The position numbers and the translations under genes were made by a program. From Siderastrea siderea (taxonomy: Eukaryota; Cnidaria; Anthozoa; Scleractinia; Rhizangiidae), in contig OZ034975.1 of the NCBI GenBank assembly GCA_964030785.1, positions 46,464,569-46,528,568 of the forward strand: a DNA stretch of 64,000 nt. The letters run 5' to 3'. This document shows positions 34,683 through 47,800 of this stretch, piece after piece. How positions within the stretch are numbered: the first letter of the stretch is position 1; each line of letters starts with the position of its first letter. The notes under the pieces are model-generated. The model worked only from the letters and a program-made list of their open reading frames with translations. It searched no databases and was not told the origin of the DNA.

Positions 34683-35474
34683 GTTGGATAAACAACCACT
34701 GTTCTTGTGCTGTCAGTGACTGGGAAACTTTCTTGGTCAGCTTCTAGCTTGGCTTAGTCTAACTGTGGATTAAGCAACATCACAGATATATATATATATA
34801 TGCATAAGCCCCGCAAATTTGCGTCTAAAAAAGGATATTAGTTGTGAATTATAGCATGTAAGAACTTACAGGAAGTTAACTGATGCCCCAAACCCTAATA
34901 TCTTATCCTCCCACGTTCATTATCACCGAATTTGGACGTTTGGCTGCTTGTGGTGTATTAATTGTCATTTTTTGGTGTCGGTAAACAAAGCCCATGGTCA
35001 GCTAATTGTTAAATTTTGCTTTTTGGAAAGACGTTTGTGACCAGAAAAAATGATGCCATGGACATAAGAAGGAAAATATTTAGTCAGCATTTCGTTATAC
35101 ATATTGGAGGAGGGCAGGGTTAGCTGGCCTGATTGCTCCGTCATAAGAACAAACTTTTGAAACGGGAGTTTCACTTTTAAATTAGTATTTTAATTTAGAA
35201 AAAAAAGTTTATTTTATTTAGAACCTGATTTCGTTGCATTTTTTTAAGAAGATATTTCAGCCAGTAAGGTCGGTTCTTCTTAACGTCCCCTCCCCCCCTC
35301 CCACCCCTCCCACCTCATCTTTCTGCGACTTGAAGTTTGCACATTTTAATATCACGCGATACTCATTTTAAAATCGCCCAGTCATCGTTTTTTATTTTAA
35401 AAAATGGATATTGCTTTCACCATTAAGCCGAAATGGCTTTGTATCGTTTGTTGATTCAAGGTATCTGGCAAGTA
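34683..35474. other. Upstream of small gene (copy 1) to duplication junction
   Basis: Presumed promoter side of the minus-strand small gene, with an (AT)n run at 34787-34801, and pyrimidine-rich CCCCTCCCCCCCTCCC at about 35285. The duplication junction is at 35472-35475. No coding exon seen. Confidence 0.5.
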
Positions 35475-36370
35475 TCTCCTTACTATAATAAGTTGATATA
35501 GTAGGTGAACAGATAGTCCATATAATTAAAATTGAAATGAATGTGAACGAAAAAAAATTATGTTTCAATCTTTGAGATAAATGACCTTTCTGACACATTT
35601 ATTTCGTCAGAAAGTTCAAAAAGCGCTTTTAGATGAGAGTGCAAACATTACTATCAACATGAAGTTAAAACTGGGGAGAGTCACTTGTTTTGTACTTGAG
35701 GAAATAATTAGCAAGAGGGCAGATTTTCTGTTCTGAGGGCGAACACTTGAACTCGCGTCACGTACTGATCCGTATCCATCTCTAACATTACAGGTGGTGT
35801 CACAATACGATAAATTGGAACTAGGATTCGACAAATTATGAAGCTAAGGTCTGGTTACTGAAAACCGTTAGTGGGAACAGGAGTTTGGAAAAAAAAAACA
35901 ACACCAACAACTGGAAATTGGGATTTTTCAGGAGACATACTCTCCCGGATTTATATCCCCTTTAGGATCTCCATTTAGCCAAAATCGGCATTTTGTCCGA
36001 GTGCCAAGTAAAGAAAGGCTTTGGCCTCGGGCTCTGGGCTCCATAACAACAACAACAATAGCTTTATTTGCATGACTATAAGTTATTAGAGTATTGCAAA
36101 CGCATACAACTCAACAAAAAGAACTTATAATGTAATAATTATATAAGGAGATAAGAATTAAGTTGCATCAGTCTGAATTGACCTGTCTGAGGCTTCAACC
36201 CTCCCCCACCCCCTGCCTTGAGGACCTTACCCTCCTCTTCTTTTTTAGAACCCTAACTGGAAACCGGAACGGTCACAATAAGATAACAAGCAATGCTCCT
36301 TCAATGAAAACTAATTTTTCTGACTACGAAACAAGTATTAATTGATAGATCTTTGTTGCTCTCTTTTTAG

Positions 36371-39070
36371 GTTATGGATACTTGTCCCCAGTAACTGCTT
36401 GGGGCCGCGTTGTTTGCGTCATCTATGCCTTATTAGGAATACCGCTGACTTTAGCACTGCTGGCTATCGTCGGTAAAATATTGGGTGATTACATCAACGA
36501 CGCATGTGCATTTATGTTGAAGTGGTACAGAAAAGTGCACAAATCGTACGAATATGAAAGAACGTAAGTAATACTGAGGTACAAGTATGTGGAAATGTGT
36601 GTTAGTAGAGGAAGTCGTTTTCGGTAAAAGTGCGTTTGCAAACACATTGTCGAGCAGACAGCTGAGAATAATAAACAACTGAATACAAAAAAAGAACACG
36701 TCACTGAGCTAAGTCCCTCATTTTCATACAACCAGCTTCCACAAACTTCTTAGTTACTGCTGAAATTTGAAGAGGTGGTGAATGGTAAATGCGAGACTTT
36801 GTCAGACGACAAGACGATCGTTTTCTTGTGCGATCCCGAGACCTTTCAATTTTTAAATTGCGTGACCGAGCTTTTAGAGTTTTCTAAATGCAAGCCCAAA
36901 ACATTTTAGGACACAAAAATTTGAACAGGAGACTTTCAGATCAGTTTCGGGCAACTAAAGATGTTACCTAAGAACTTCATTGTTACCTAAGAACTTCACG
37001 AGATTCATTTCATAGCCTTCTAAAAAGTCAAGACTCTAGGCGGCTTCGGAAAAAAATTAAGATTCTGAGACGGCTTGCTCGAAAAATATCGAGACTCCGA
37101 GACTGTTTTGCTGAAAATTTCTCAGTGGACTCCGAGGCGCAAAGAATCGCTCAAAAAAACGAGATTGCGAGACACTTACAATCCAGCTGACTGAAATTTT
37201 GCGAGATCATAACTTTTGGTAAGACCATTCGCCACCCCTAAACGTTCTCCCTGTCAAATAGTAAACAACCCAGGTTTTATAAACGTTCACCTATCAGTCA
37301 AATACAAGTTTGCGAGTCAAAAATCGTTGGCAAGAATAGGAACTAGTTTGATGGTCTTTGCATCATATCGTGTTGTTTCCCTACTGGCAAGAAACTCCAC
37401 ATAGTCTCTTTCCACACCCAGATTTGTAAATGGGTACCGATGGCAAAATGTTGGGGGTTACCCAGCATCCCATGCAAGGGAGAGTAATAATACTCCTAGT
37501 TGCTTCATGTTACAAAAACCAGAGTTAAGGCGCCGGCCGTGTGGACTGGAACCGACTCGTCTGTGACTTTCCGTTTTTACCTTTATTTGTGGCTAAAAAT
37601 GTAGCAACATTTTCGCCAACAGATGTTGTGTCGGCCCAACACGCCAACTTTATATTTTCAAACTAGTTTACAAAGAAACCGAGGTTTTCCATTTAATGCG
37701 CCTGAATACCTACCCTCGTCAATACTGTAACAAGACAAACTACTCATAGATACTCCTGATGACGTCAAATTGGAAACTTTTACTTATCTCTTTTGCTAAT
37801 TTCTTTTCAGTGTTCAAGAAGGCGATGAAGGCCAAGTTGATGCGCCTCTGTGGATGGGATTGTTAATATTGCTTTTATTTACAACAATCATGGCGGGGCT
37901 GTTTTGCTGGATTGAAAACTGGGATTTTGGTACCTCGCTGTATTTCCAATACATCACTTACCTCACTATTGGATTCGGTGACGTGCTGCCAGGGAAAGAA
38001 CAGGTAACGTTAGGTTAAAAATTTTTAAAGTAGGGGCAACGCACGTTTTATACGGACTCAACTCCTCAGTTACAACGAGCTCTTGTCTCAAAACGAAAAC
38101 ACAACAGTTCAAGAATACTGCAATTTAATATATCAAGTGAGTTGATATAGAGTAAACAAGTCACCATAAAGAGATTCAAAAGCTGTCGTTTCGAGCGTCA
38201 GCTTTTAAAAATAATAAGAAGAAATAAAAATAATGGTTTATTCAATAGATTCCACGAAGTGGCTCTTCTTCTATTGAAACTATCTACAGAAAAAAAAGAT
38301 AAATAAAATAAAATAGAAAATGATAAAAATTACGAACGTCTTTCAAACCGTCTTGAAAAAAATTATTATATAATGTCACTGTACCGCTTTTTTAGAACAT
38401 CTTTTACCGCTGAACAAAATTGACTGTAATTTGACATTGCTTTAATATTGTTGGGTAAGGTATTAAAAAGTTCTGAAGAAATGTCTTGAAAAGTTCCCCT
38501 CTCCTGAGGTGTAACCAAGTTTAAAGTAGAATTTGAGCGCAAAGTTTTGGTTGGTTTGTGTACTTTTGGTCTGAAATAGGGATCGACTTCTGCCGATTTG
38601 GTCCAAAAAGGGAACGATTTTAGGCTTCAAATAAGGGACCAGTACTGATTGATATTAGTTAGGTCTGAAACAGAGTTAAAGTTTTTGAACTCTGTACCCA
38701 CATCCTCACCCAAAATCCCTCCCTAGTTCCCTAAACAAACATTTTTTGTTTCTGTTTTTTCGTTGCTTTCCAGCTTGTCTTCGTGAATGTGTTCCTGGTC
38801 TACCTTGGCCTCGCCGTTTTATCCATCACACTTAACATGATTGCTTCTAACCTCCATCACCAGATGCAGAAGGCATCGTTTATTGAGAAACTCAAAGACA
38901 CCGAGATGTCGGATTCCTCTTTTGTCAGCTCGGCCGAGGGGCTTGGTGACGAGGAAAATGGCATTGGTCACGGGAGCAGAGGGCGGCGAGAGTCTGGTGA
39001 TGACAGTGCAATCAACACGCAGGATACAAATGGCGGGAAATCTTACGGAAGTACAGGGAGTAGTCCGTGA
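36371..39070 (+). CDS. Second K2P 3' cassette (exons 3-5 only)
   Basis: Exons 36371-36563, 37811-38003 and 38774-39070 duplicate K2P exons 3-5 with intact splice sites and frame. They encode YGYLSPVTAWG onward: M2, M3, filter 2 (TIGFGD), M4 and the tail, 227 residues. Relative to copy 1, exon 3 is identical in protein, exon 4 has two replacements right after filter 2 (GFGDVVPEKEQ to GFGDVLPGKEQ) and two silent changes, and exon 5 has three silent changes. No copy of exons 1-2 (start codon, M1, cap, first half of filter 1) precedes it. It can only make a channel if exon 2 (donor 27140) splices past copy 1 to 36371. Otherwise it is a 5'-truncated pseudogene or an assembly duplicate. Confidence 0.8.
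37405..37585 (+). mobile_element. SINE fragment in intron (copy 2)
   Basis: Duplicate of 29171-29350 carried by the tandem duplication, with a few substitutions. Confidence 0.6.
38320..38560 (-). mobile_element. Possible retroelement ORF end (copy 2)
   Basis: Duplicate of 30090-30330. A one-base deletion near 38470 shifts the frame relative to copy 1. Confidence 0.35.
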
Positions 39071-39240
39071 AATGTTCAGTATTGCGTTACTTCAGCCAGT
39101 TCAGAACTGAGCTTGGCTTGCAAATGGATGGTGTTTACCAAAACACAATGGCTTCTTAGGTGAAGCTGGAAAATTTTAAATTTCAAAGCAAAAACAGTTC
39201 AGTATACCCTTGGAACTGATTAGTCAACAAATTAAATTTC

Positions 39241-39415
39241 TAGAATTATATGAAGATCATCGCAGTGAAGGTGTTTCAAATTAAGCAGTTGGAAAGCACC
39301 GGTATCGCAGAAGTCATGGGTTCGACTCCCGTTCAAGCCTGAATTTTTTCAGGTTTCTTCTTTTCAACTGCTTAAGTTGAAACACCTTCACTGCGATGAT
39401 CTTCATATAATTCTA
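39241..39415. repeat. 39-bp-arm hairpin with tRNA-like B box (copy 2)
   Basis: Duplicate of 31009-31183 in the second copy; arms and B box appear unchanged. Confidence 0.85.
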
Positions 39416-40510
39416 TCTTTATCCGCAGTTCAAATATATGATTATTTCATATATTCATATTCAAATTTTAAAAAATTATTTAAAAATTATTCAAATTATT
39501 CAAATAATTTTTTTATAATTTCGGTTCTGTTCAGCAACTATAAATTGTCTTCAGTAGAGCCATGTTTCAATTTCTTTACAAAGTAATTGTGAATGTTTGA
39601 TTTAGAAAACTCGTGCAGAGAACTCTGACCAATCAGAGAGAAGATGTTTTCTAGTGAACCAATCAGGAACCAACTATGATCAAACGTAAATTGGCTTACG
39701 TGCCTTTTCCCGCGCTCGCCACCGCTTGCTCATTTTCACGCGTTTCGCAGAGGCTGCATATCATTACTTCGAGTTCTGATTGGTTCTTTCCGTGTTTGGT
39801 GTTGCTGTGATTGGACAGACGTATTAAGTTGGTGCCTAGATAAACTAAGAAACTCATTGTTGTGGAAGCAAATGCTTCTTAGTTAAGATTTATCAGTATT
39901 TTTTTTTTTAATTACTCCACTACAACAATGAAAATATAGTAGCCAATTCTATTTAGCCCCGAGAGAAATAATTGTGTTGCGGAAACAAATTTCGCACCTC
40001 CGAAGCCAGGAATGTTTTTGAATCAAGTCAAAAACGTTGTTGCTTCCGGAACGGACGCAAATTTTTTTCGGTTTAGGCACGGAAGGAAACAATTCGAAGA
40101 AACTCAATGTTTCCTATTTTAGCTAGGCCTTTAATTTTGCAATAACTGATTGAGACAGGATAGGAGATAGGAGACCGGAGTCTACTCAAATGTCGCTGAA
40201 GGACAGAGTAAAAAAAAGGGGGGAGGAATGATTTTTTTATTTTATTCTGTTTTCTTATTTGGAAGACAGAAAAGAAAAAAAGAGTTTCTTTATATGATAC
40301 CTTATTTTACTTCACTTTTATAATAGTAGAACTATTTATCATTTTATGGTCCATCTTTTTGGTCAGGTATTTAAGGGATCATTTCGATTTTTATACCATT
40401 CTTCTGCAGTGTGGGAATGTCAAAAAGAGGGGCTCTGGTGACGAGACAAAAGAAAAGAGGAATGCCAAGACGCATGCGCACTTTGCCTCAAAACATAATA
40501 AAGAAACGGC

Positions 40511-40593
40511 TCTAGTAGCCTCCTTCGCAGCCGTTTTTAGGGTCGTCACGCAACACTCCTCGCGTGACGGCTGCGAAGGAGACTACGGCTCTA
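40511..40593. repeat. Palindrome with truncated right arm (copy 2)
   Basis: Same element as 32281-32372, but the right arm has lost about 12 bp (ACGACCCTAAAA), so only the outer and innermost parts still pair. Confidence 0.85.
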
Positions 40594-42075
40594 GGGATGG
40601 TCGACAATAAATCGGTTTTAATAAGATGTACCGGTTTGTTGCTTAAACCATTTATTTACTGGTGCTTGCTAAAAAAAGAAAGCGGGTTGTACGTAGGCAG
40701 TTGTATCAAGTTAAAACTGTTGCATTACGCAATAATTTTCTTTTTATTTTGAAAAATTCAGGTAAATGTATACATCATTCAATGGAAGGGTTGTTGAAAT
40801 TTATTTTTGTATCTGGTTCTGATGGCCAATTGTTGTAAAACCTAGTTACGTTGAGCTAGGCTAGATAGGCAAAGGTTAAAGATTTCTGTACTTATTTACA
40901 GCGAAACAACTGCAACTGTACGAACCAATTTGTGTGTACCGGTATCTGTGCTAATAAAGGAACTTGATATTATTTGAATACAAATTAAGTGATTATCATT
41001 TTTCACCAATGTAAACAACACGAAGAAGGAAGACCCTGCATGGTACTGGCGAGGTCGCGTCTACTAGCATTTTTCGTAGTCGAAACTAGTGTGGATGGCT
41101 AAGAAAAATAAACAATTTTAAAATAAGACACACCCCCTCCCCCCTTTCACTGTTGGACACTTTAACAGACAGGGAGGGGAGGGTGAAATTGTCAATGACT
41201 ATAGACACACGTTAAGTCCCTCCTGGTCTTCTTTAATGCTTCTCTGAATGAGAAATGATGGACTCAACAAAAATGTTCATGACTGTTTTTTAGCTCTCAT
41301 TCGATTTTCATGAAAGGGATTGACGCTAGGGATAGATGGGCTGCTCGTGGTCGCTTTAACTGCGAGCAGACGTTCTTCTTCCTGATCAGTTTTCACGTGT
41401 TCTACTCTCCTATCCATCACGCGTTCTACTCTCCTACCCTTGAAAAAGAATTAAGTCTTCTTAATGTCTGATTTCGTAGTCGTTGTTGCCGGAAATGGGG
41501 CGAAAAGTGACTAAGAGGATTTAGAAGTCACGTTTGCGCATGACTTCCGGTGTGATAAAAACTACTGAAGTTCCACCCTAACGCCCTTAGTCACAAGATT
41601 AATTTTCAGCACCTTACAAGGACACTACTGAACTGTGTTTATTTTCTTTTTATTTCCGGTATTTTCCAAATTTACACTGAGAAACTCTTATTTACACATA
41701 AAAATAGCATATACACATTCACGGTTTTAAAATATAGCTCTCCGTGTGAATATTTTTACTTAAATAACACTGAAGTGTTTTGGCATAATGCTTTGCTGTT
41801 TTCTTCCGGTAAGCAGTGTTTTGCTTCGCAGAATATCACATCAAAGACAGTTTTCACTAAGTCAATGACGCCTTATTTCTAATGGCGTCAACGCAGATTT
41901 CTTCAGTCACGCACCTTGTGTTACACCTGGCAGGCTAAGTGTGACGGACGCACTTCCGTTTCAACCATTCAGTTAGTTTCAGCCGACTGCTCCCGGCCAG
42001 CGTTATACAGGGAAAAAGTCTCGAAGTGTGCGCAAGTCCTGTTTATTCATTACGTCCCTTCTTTTTCTCTTTCTG

Positions 42076-42892
42076 TCATTGTAACTTCATTTCCCCCAGT
42101 TCCTGTTCCAACACGTCCACAGCTTCATCTTTCAGTCCCTCTCCACTGAATTCGCCCCTTCTCCGCACTATAAACGACAATATAAACAATTAAAAAAACA
42201 ACATTTTGACAACTTTCAACTGTAGATTTTGTTTTGAATTCTCTGTTCAGTCAACTATTGCGAAGGAAACAATCTTTAATAACTCAAAAGCGGTATTTTA
42301 AAGCAATTATATTTCAATTTTTTTGTCATTTTTCCGATGTCTCAGAACTATCCCTCGAGGCTTTTTCAAAAATTGACAATGCGAATTCCTGTGTACTGTC
42401 GTGACCTACGATATTATCATACAAAAATATGGTTTAACCCTTGTCCTTAAATGGACGTTGTTTCACAAGTGACCGCTCAAGGAAAACATACGTGCTTAAT
42501 GACTTGCGAAGTGGCAAGGTTATGGCATTTTAAAGACATTGGCCTTTCGATTTTATTGTAAAGAAAAATGTTTCCTTGAAGTTGTTCAATATCACAATTA
42601 AAACACATTCTGCTAATAAAATCACAATTATCAAATAAACAAAGTTCGAACTGTAACTATTAAAACTTGTTTGTCAAGTGGATGATTCCCTTCTCAGAGA
42701 GGAAATAAACAGGATTTAAAATCAAATACTTAGATTACCTGTTCGCTTCGGGATGTGACAATAATCGGGAGGCTGAAACGGTGTAGGCCCAGTACACAAA
42801 CAAGCGATAGAAAATGCGATCGCTTGTAATCTTTCAGTCTCAGATTTGTTCGCGAGAAGCTGTTCGACTCTTGGATCCAAAAAACTTTTCAT
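42076..42892 (-). CDS. Small two-exon gene, 81 aa (copy 2)
   Basis: Exon 1 is 42739-42892 (donor ACAG|GTAATC) and exon 2 is 42076-42167, with identical lengths and phases to copy 1. Differences I read are K8R, E11Q and M68V plus at least three silent changes (AAA/AAG, GAA/GAG, GTT/GTG). No stop or frameshift. Its function is unknown, as for copy 1. It lies between the second K2P cassette and the XPG gene. Confidence 0.6.
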
Positions 42893-44807
42893 GCTGGATA
42901 AACAACCACTGTTCTTGCGCTGTCAGTGACTGGGAAACTTTCTTGGTCAGCTTCTAGCTTGGCTTAGTCTAACTGTGGATTAATCAATGTCACAGATATA
43001 TATATATGTATAAGCCCCGCAAATTTGCGTCTAAAAAAGGATATTAGTTGTGAATTATAGCATGTAAGAACTTACAGGAAGTTAACTGATGCCCCAAACC
43101 CTAATACCTTATCCTCCCACGTTCATTATCACCGAATTTGGACGTTTGGCTGCTTGTGGTGTATTAATTGTCATTTTTGGTGTCGGTAAACAAAGCCCAT
43201 GGTCAGCTAATTCTTAAATTTTGCTTTTTGGAAAGACATTTGTGATCAGAAAAATGATGTCATGGACATAAGAAGGAAAATATTTAGTCAGCATTTAGTT
43301 TTACATATTGGAGGAGGGGAAGGTTAGCTGGCCTGATTGCTCCGTAACAAGAACAAACTTTTGAAACGGGAGTTTCACTTTTAAATTACTATTTTAATTT
43401 AGAAAAAAAGTTTATTTTATTTAGAACCTGATATCGTTACATTTTTATAGAAGATATTTCAGCCAGTAAGGTCGGTTCTTCTTAACGTCTCCTCCCCCCT
43501 CCCACCCCTCCCACCTCATCTTTCTGCGACTTGAAGTTTGCACATTTTAATATCACGCGATACTCATTTTAAAATCGCCCAGTCATCGTTTTTTATTTAA
43601 AAAATGGATATTGCTTTCACCATTAAACCGAAATGGCTTTGTATCGTTTGTTGATTCAAGGTATCTGGCAAGCTTCGAACTTTTTCTTCGAAACAAGCAA
43701 ACTAATCTTTTCCAGACAGTAGAATTAAACAGAGATAAAAATTTTCCAAGGCCAAATTCAAAGGTTGAAGGAACTCTATGACCTAACAGACCAGGGATTT
43801 TCCCTAGCAGTTAAAAACATGGACTTGTGAACAACCACAGTCTTTTAATTTTTGATTTCCGAAACTTGTGGGCGGGGGACAGCTGGATGAAAGAACAATA
43901 CTTTCCCAGGGATGTTTTGCAGGTATTCAAACCAAGGCTTCTGGTCAATTCGAAGAAAGCGTGGTTGAAATTAACCAGCAGAATGAATTCATAGCTTCCT
44001 GACAGAATGTTTCAATTGATAAGAAAAATAAAATTTATTTATTTCTTTTGCCAAAGCATTGAACTTATTTGGCCGATATATTAGTGTGACAAATTCGCCA
44101 CGTTCGCCATTATTTTTTTTCTTTCATAACATTTTAGCCTTTGATTTGAAATATTTGTTTTTATGTTCCGGTTTCCTTTGTTTGTGTCTAATGCTCGCAT
44201 TTCGTAAAATGGAAAAGGGAAAACCTAAAATAAAAGTTTCTTTTCATAGACCCCACGTAATGTCACACTTTCGAGTCTGGAAAGTTCGAACCATTTACCC
44301 CATGCCACCCACGCAATGCTTGCTCACGGTCACCCAAGGTCACGTCTGAGCCAACGATGTTTGCACGCATTTGCGATGTCTCATGTTTGTGCGATCCCAC
44401 TGATTCCTTAAAAGTTTCTTGCTGTTTTCACCCTATATGAACTATTTTGTTAAAAAACTCTCATTTTTCTTGCTTTATGAATAAAATCATGCATTTCTCA
44501 AACAAAAACCTGTGCCTTTTGTGCTCGGCTTTCGAACCTGTGATTTATCCAGCGGTACTTCTTTGTAATCAGATGCGCGCAAATTTCCAACATGGCGGTG
44601 AACGAGGAGCTTTGTCATCCTCAATTGTCTTCTCGTTTTTTTGTGCTGTTTTTCGAAAAATGCCACAGCGAATCGACTCAGGAAAAAATCAAAAGACAGC
44701 GTCTTCTATGGTGACTTCTGTGGTACAACTGCCTCGAAAACCCTTAAATCATAGAAGGAAAAGCTTGTGTTTACCGCAGAAGAATACCGTAACTTATACG
44801 ATCTGAA
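42893..44807. other. End of duplication and XPG upstream region
   Basis: To 43672 this is the copy 2 upstream region of the small gene. From 43673 to 44807 it is unique sequence leading to the XPG start, with no convincing exon of its own. The open frames at 44059-44349 and 44447-44806 have no recognisable features. Confidence 0.5.
44588..44598 (+). promoter_or_regulatory. YY1-like ATGGCGG motif upstream of XPG
   Basis: CCAACATGGCGG, 210 bp before the XPG start codon, matches the AAnATGGCGG core that often sits just downstream of animal transcription starts. The XPG transcription start may be close by. Motif-based inference only. Confidence 0.35.
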
Positions 44808-47800
44808 ATGGGAGTAAAAGGTCTTTGGCAACTCTTAGAATGCGTTGGACGGCCTGTTACCCTGGAATCCCTTGAGAACAAAGTACTTGGCGTTGGTATC
44901 CTTTTAGCTAAAGATCTATTTATACTGCTTGAGCTTTAGCCTCATGGAAAATGAATTAAAGAAATATTCACAGGAAAAAATTTCAAAAAAACATTATTGT
45001 TTTTTTTTTAATGGTAATTAGTGAAAACACATGCAAAAAACCATTCATGTGAAAGTAGAACTATACCCATTAATGGTTTCAGATAAAAAACCCATTAATG
45101 GTATCAGTTTCCCATTGCTGTGTTTTTGTGAACTACCATTGATGGGTTTGAACCATTTCACATGATGTATTATCTTGTAATAACATTCATGGTTCTAACA
45201 TTTTGCATTAATGTTTATTGCAAAGAGTCCATTAATGGTATATTAAATATCCACTATTGTATTTTTGTGAGATACCATTGTGGGTTTTGAGCATTTCACA
45301 TCATGTATTATCTGGTATTACATTCATGGTTCTAATGTTTAGCATTAATGTTTATTGCAAAGAGCCCATTAATGGTATATTAAATACCCACCATTGTGTT
45401 TTTGCGAAATACCAAAGTGGGTTTTGAGCATTTCACATCATGTATTATCTAGTAATACCATTCGTGGTTCTAATGTTCAGCATTAATGTTTATTGTAAAG
45501 GACTCATTAATGGTATAGTAAATACCCACTGTTGTGTTTTTGTAAAATGCTATTGTGGGTTTTGAGCATTTCACATTATGTATTATCTGGTAATAACATT
45601 CATGGTTCTATGTTTGGCATTAATGCTTATTGCAAAGGACTCATTAGTGGTATATTAAACACCCACTGTTGTGGTTTGTGAAATACCACCTATGCATTCC
45701 TGGGTTCTGGTTAAACACCATTGTTGAAGTTTCACCAACATTCCGTCAGTATTTCATAATGTAAATTGGCTTCCGGCATTGTACTGAAACAATAATTAGT
45801 TTTGTGTTACATGCAGATAACGTGGTACAAAACGTTTGATATAGCCTCAATTGATCTGCTTCAACTCAAACTTCAAGACCTTTTAATAACACTTTTTTCT
45901 TACAAGATTTCTTTGCATCTGTCACTGAGCAAAACAAATCAGTTAAGTGACTAACAAGGTGTAAGTAGCTACATACACTAACTAATAGTGTACTACAGAT
46001 ATATGGACTACTACATGCACTTTCAACAACATTTGCTTATGTTTTCAAAACCTTTAAAATGGCTTCAGGATAGTGACATCCGAACGCTTAAGTGAATTGG
46101 TTTCTCCAGGTACTTTTACAAATTTGTTGCTAATCAGGGCTTTCCCCACCTTAATGAGTAGGTCATCTTTCGTTTCCATGGATTTAACTTGTACTTTTAG
46201 AGTCTTTGCCGCAGACTGTAGTTGTCCTCTTGAGATGTCTGCTGAACGGAGCTCATTGAATGTGACCAAAACAATAACTTTTGCAGAAGCAAGAGGGAGA
46301 CCTATTGGAAAAGGTTGAAAAATTAATGTTGTATGAGGTGCAAGCTCACATGGCCAGATGATCCAATTAATCACCATAGAGAACTTTGTAGAGGACAGAT
46401 CAATAAAAGTGATAATTTATATGACCTAAAAAGGAGGAAAATTTGTCTATGTTGAGGATATTCGTTTACCATTATTCACCGCTTTATGAATGAGCTCAGA
46501 GGGTCCTTGGAGCAAATCAGTTGAATTATTGTAGAAATCATCAATCAATAATATTAATAATTACAATGCAATGGTTTGAGAATAATTGCCAATGGATTGA
46601 TGAAAATTAGTCACCCAATGAAAGTACAACACTGGGCTTAAAACTAACAGTTTTATCCGTGGGCCATGAGTAAAATTTTTGGCCTGTACAAAATAAAACT
46701 TTGGCCTGCAGAAATTAATTAATTCAGAATTAATTGCACTCTTCGAACTTTTTATGCCAAACCTAATGCAAATGAACAAAAGAAATTGTCTACAGTGTAT
46801 GCCAATACTTTGCCACTGGTTCAGCACACAAAAAGTTCGACAATTCATTCTCAAGCCCTAACTTGTTTTAATAAATTGGTGAATGAAGATAATCATGCAC
46901 ATAAATCTGTAATGGGTGGTGAAATGGCTTAATTAATAATAATTAATATTTATTATGAGTCTTTCGTTGCTCCTAGAAACTGTGTAAATGTTACTTGTTT
47001 CTAGTCTCAAAAAGCAATAATAATATTTTGAAATTTACCTGTTTCACTTTCTGTATCACTACTCTCATCGGTCACTGGTGTTGAATCCAGTTGATCTACT
47101 GAAAGTGTTGATTGGGAAGAGGAAGCATCTGGGTCTCTCTTCAGAGTTCGTTTATCTGGCTGTAAATTAACAATGCCTGATGTCTTACAAGTCGTCACCG
47201 CTTATGATTACTACAGCCTGTGACAACCCTTCAGCACTATATTGACATCAAGATATTAAAATTGAACTAATTGTAGCTTAGAACAAAGGCTCATACAGAG
47301 GAAGATCATTAAAAATATTTGCATTTGAAAAGATTCCCCTGTATACATGACCCCCAACTGCAAACTAGTCCCAGTTCAGTTCTTAAAATATGTGAATGTG
47401 GTCTATTCTCAAGTTAATTAATTACATGTATAAATTCTAGGATGCCTTTGGGTTGCAAAGAGCAGGGTTTGATTGCATATATTTGTCTAAACAAAGCACT
47501 TGTGTCAGTATCATTTTTATTCATGCATGCAATAAGTGAAAAGTGATTGTAGGACTGATAGCCCATACCAGTGAATGACATGCTAAGTTAGTTTTATCTA
47601 CCTTCGTGTAGTCATGACCGTTTCGGATGCTTCTCCTGCGTTCATTTAAGACATCTAAAATATGCTGCCTGATCTGATCTTTATGAAATCCAACAGGAGC
47701 ATAGCTGCAGTCCTCAGTGAGGTCCTCCACGAGACTGGCCAGTTCTTTCAAGCTTTCAGCACTTTTTTTAAAGTTTGGTAGAGAATTTCCAGGCCACTTC

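Larger units (their letters stand above)
27185..35474. repeat. Tandem duplication, copy 1
   Basis: From TCTCCTTACTATAATAAG, 45 bp after K2P exon 2, to TATCTGGCAAG at 35472. It contains K2P exons 3-5, a SINE tail, a retroelement fragment, a 39-bp-arm hairpin, a palindrome and the small minus-strand gene. Copy 2 follows directly in the same orientation with an offset near 8290 bp. Copies differ by scattered substitutions and indels; copy 1 keeps about 80 bp (around 27680-27765) that copy 2 lacks. Confidence 0.97.
39071..42075. other. Non-coding stretch (copy 2)
   Basis: Duplicate of 30839-33867 with the same hairpin and a damaged palindrome. The long frame seen in copy 1 at 31996 is broken here by small indels, which argues that it was never a gene. 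Confidence 0.55.
35475..43672. repeat. Tandem duplication, copy 2
   Basis: The same content as 27185-35474, ending at TATCTGGCAAG (43672), after which unique sequence resumes with CTTCGAACTTT. Exons differ from copy 1 at roughly 1% of sites and introns slightly more, with small indels. This is either a young duplication or two haplotypes joined by the assembler. Confidence 0.97.
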
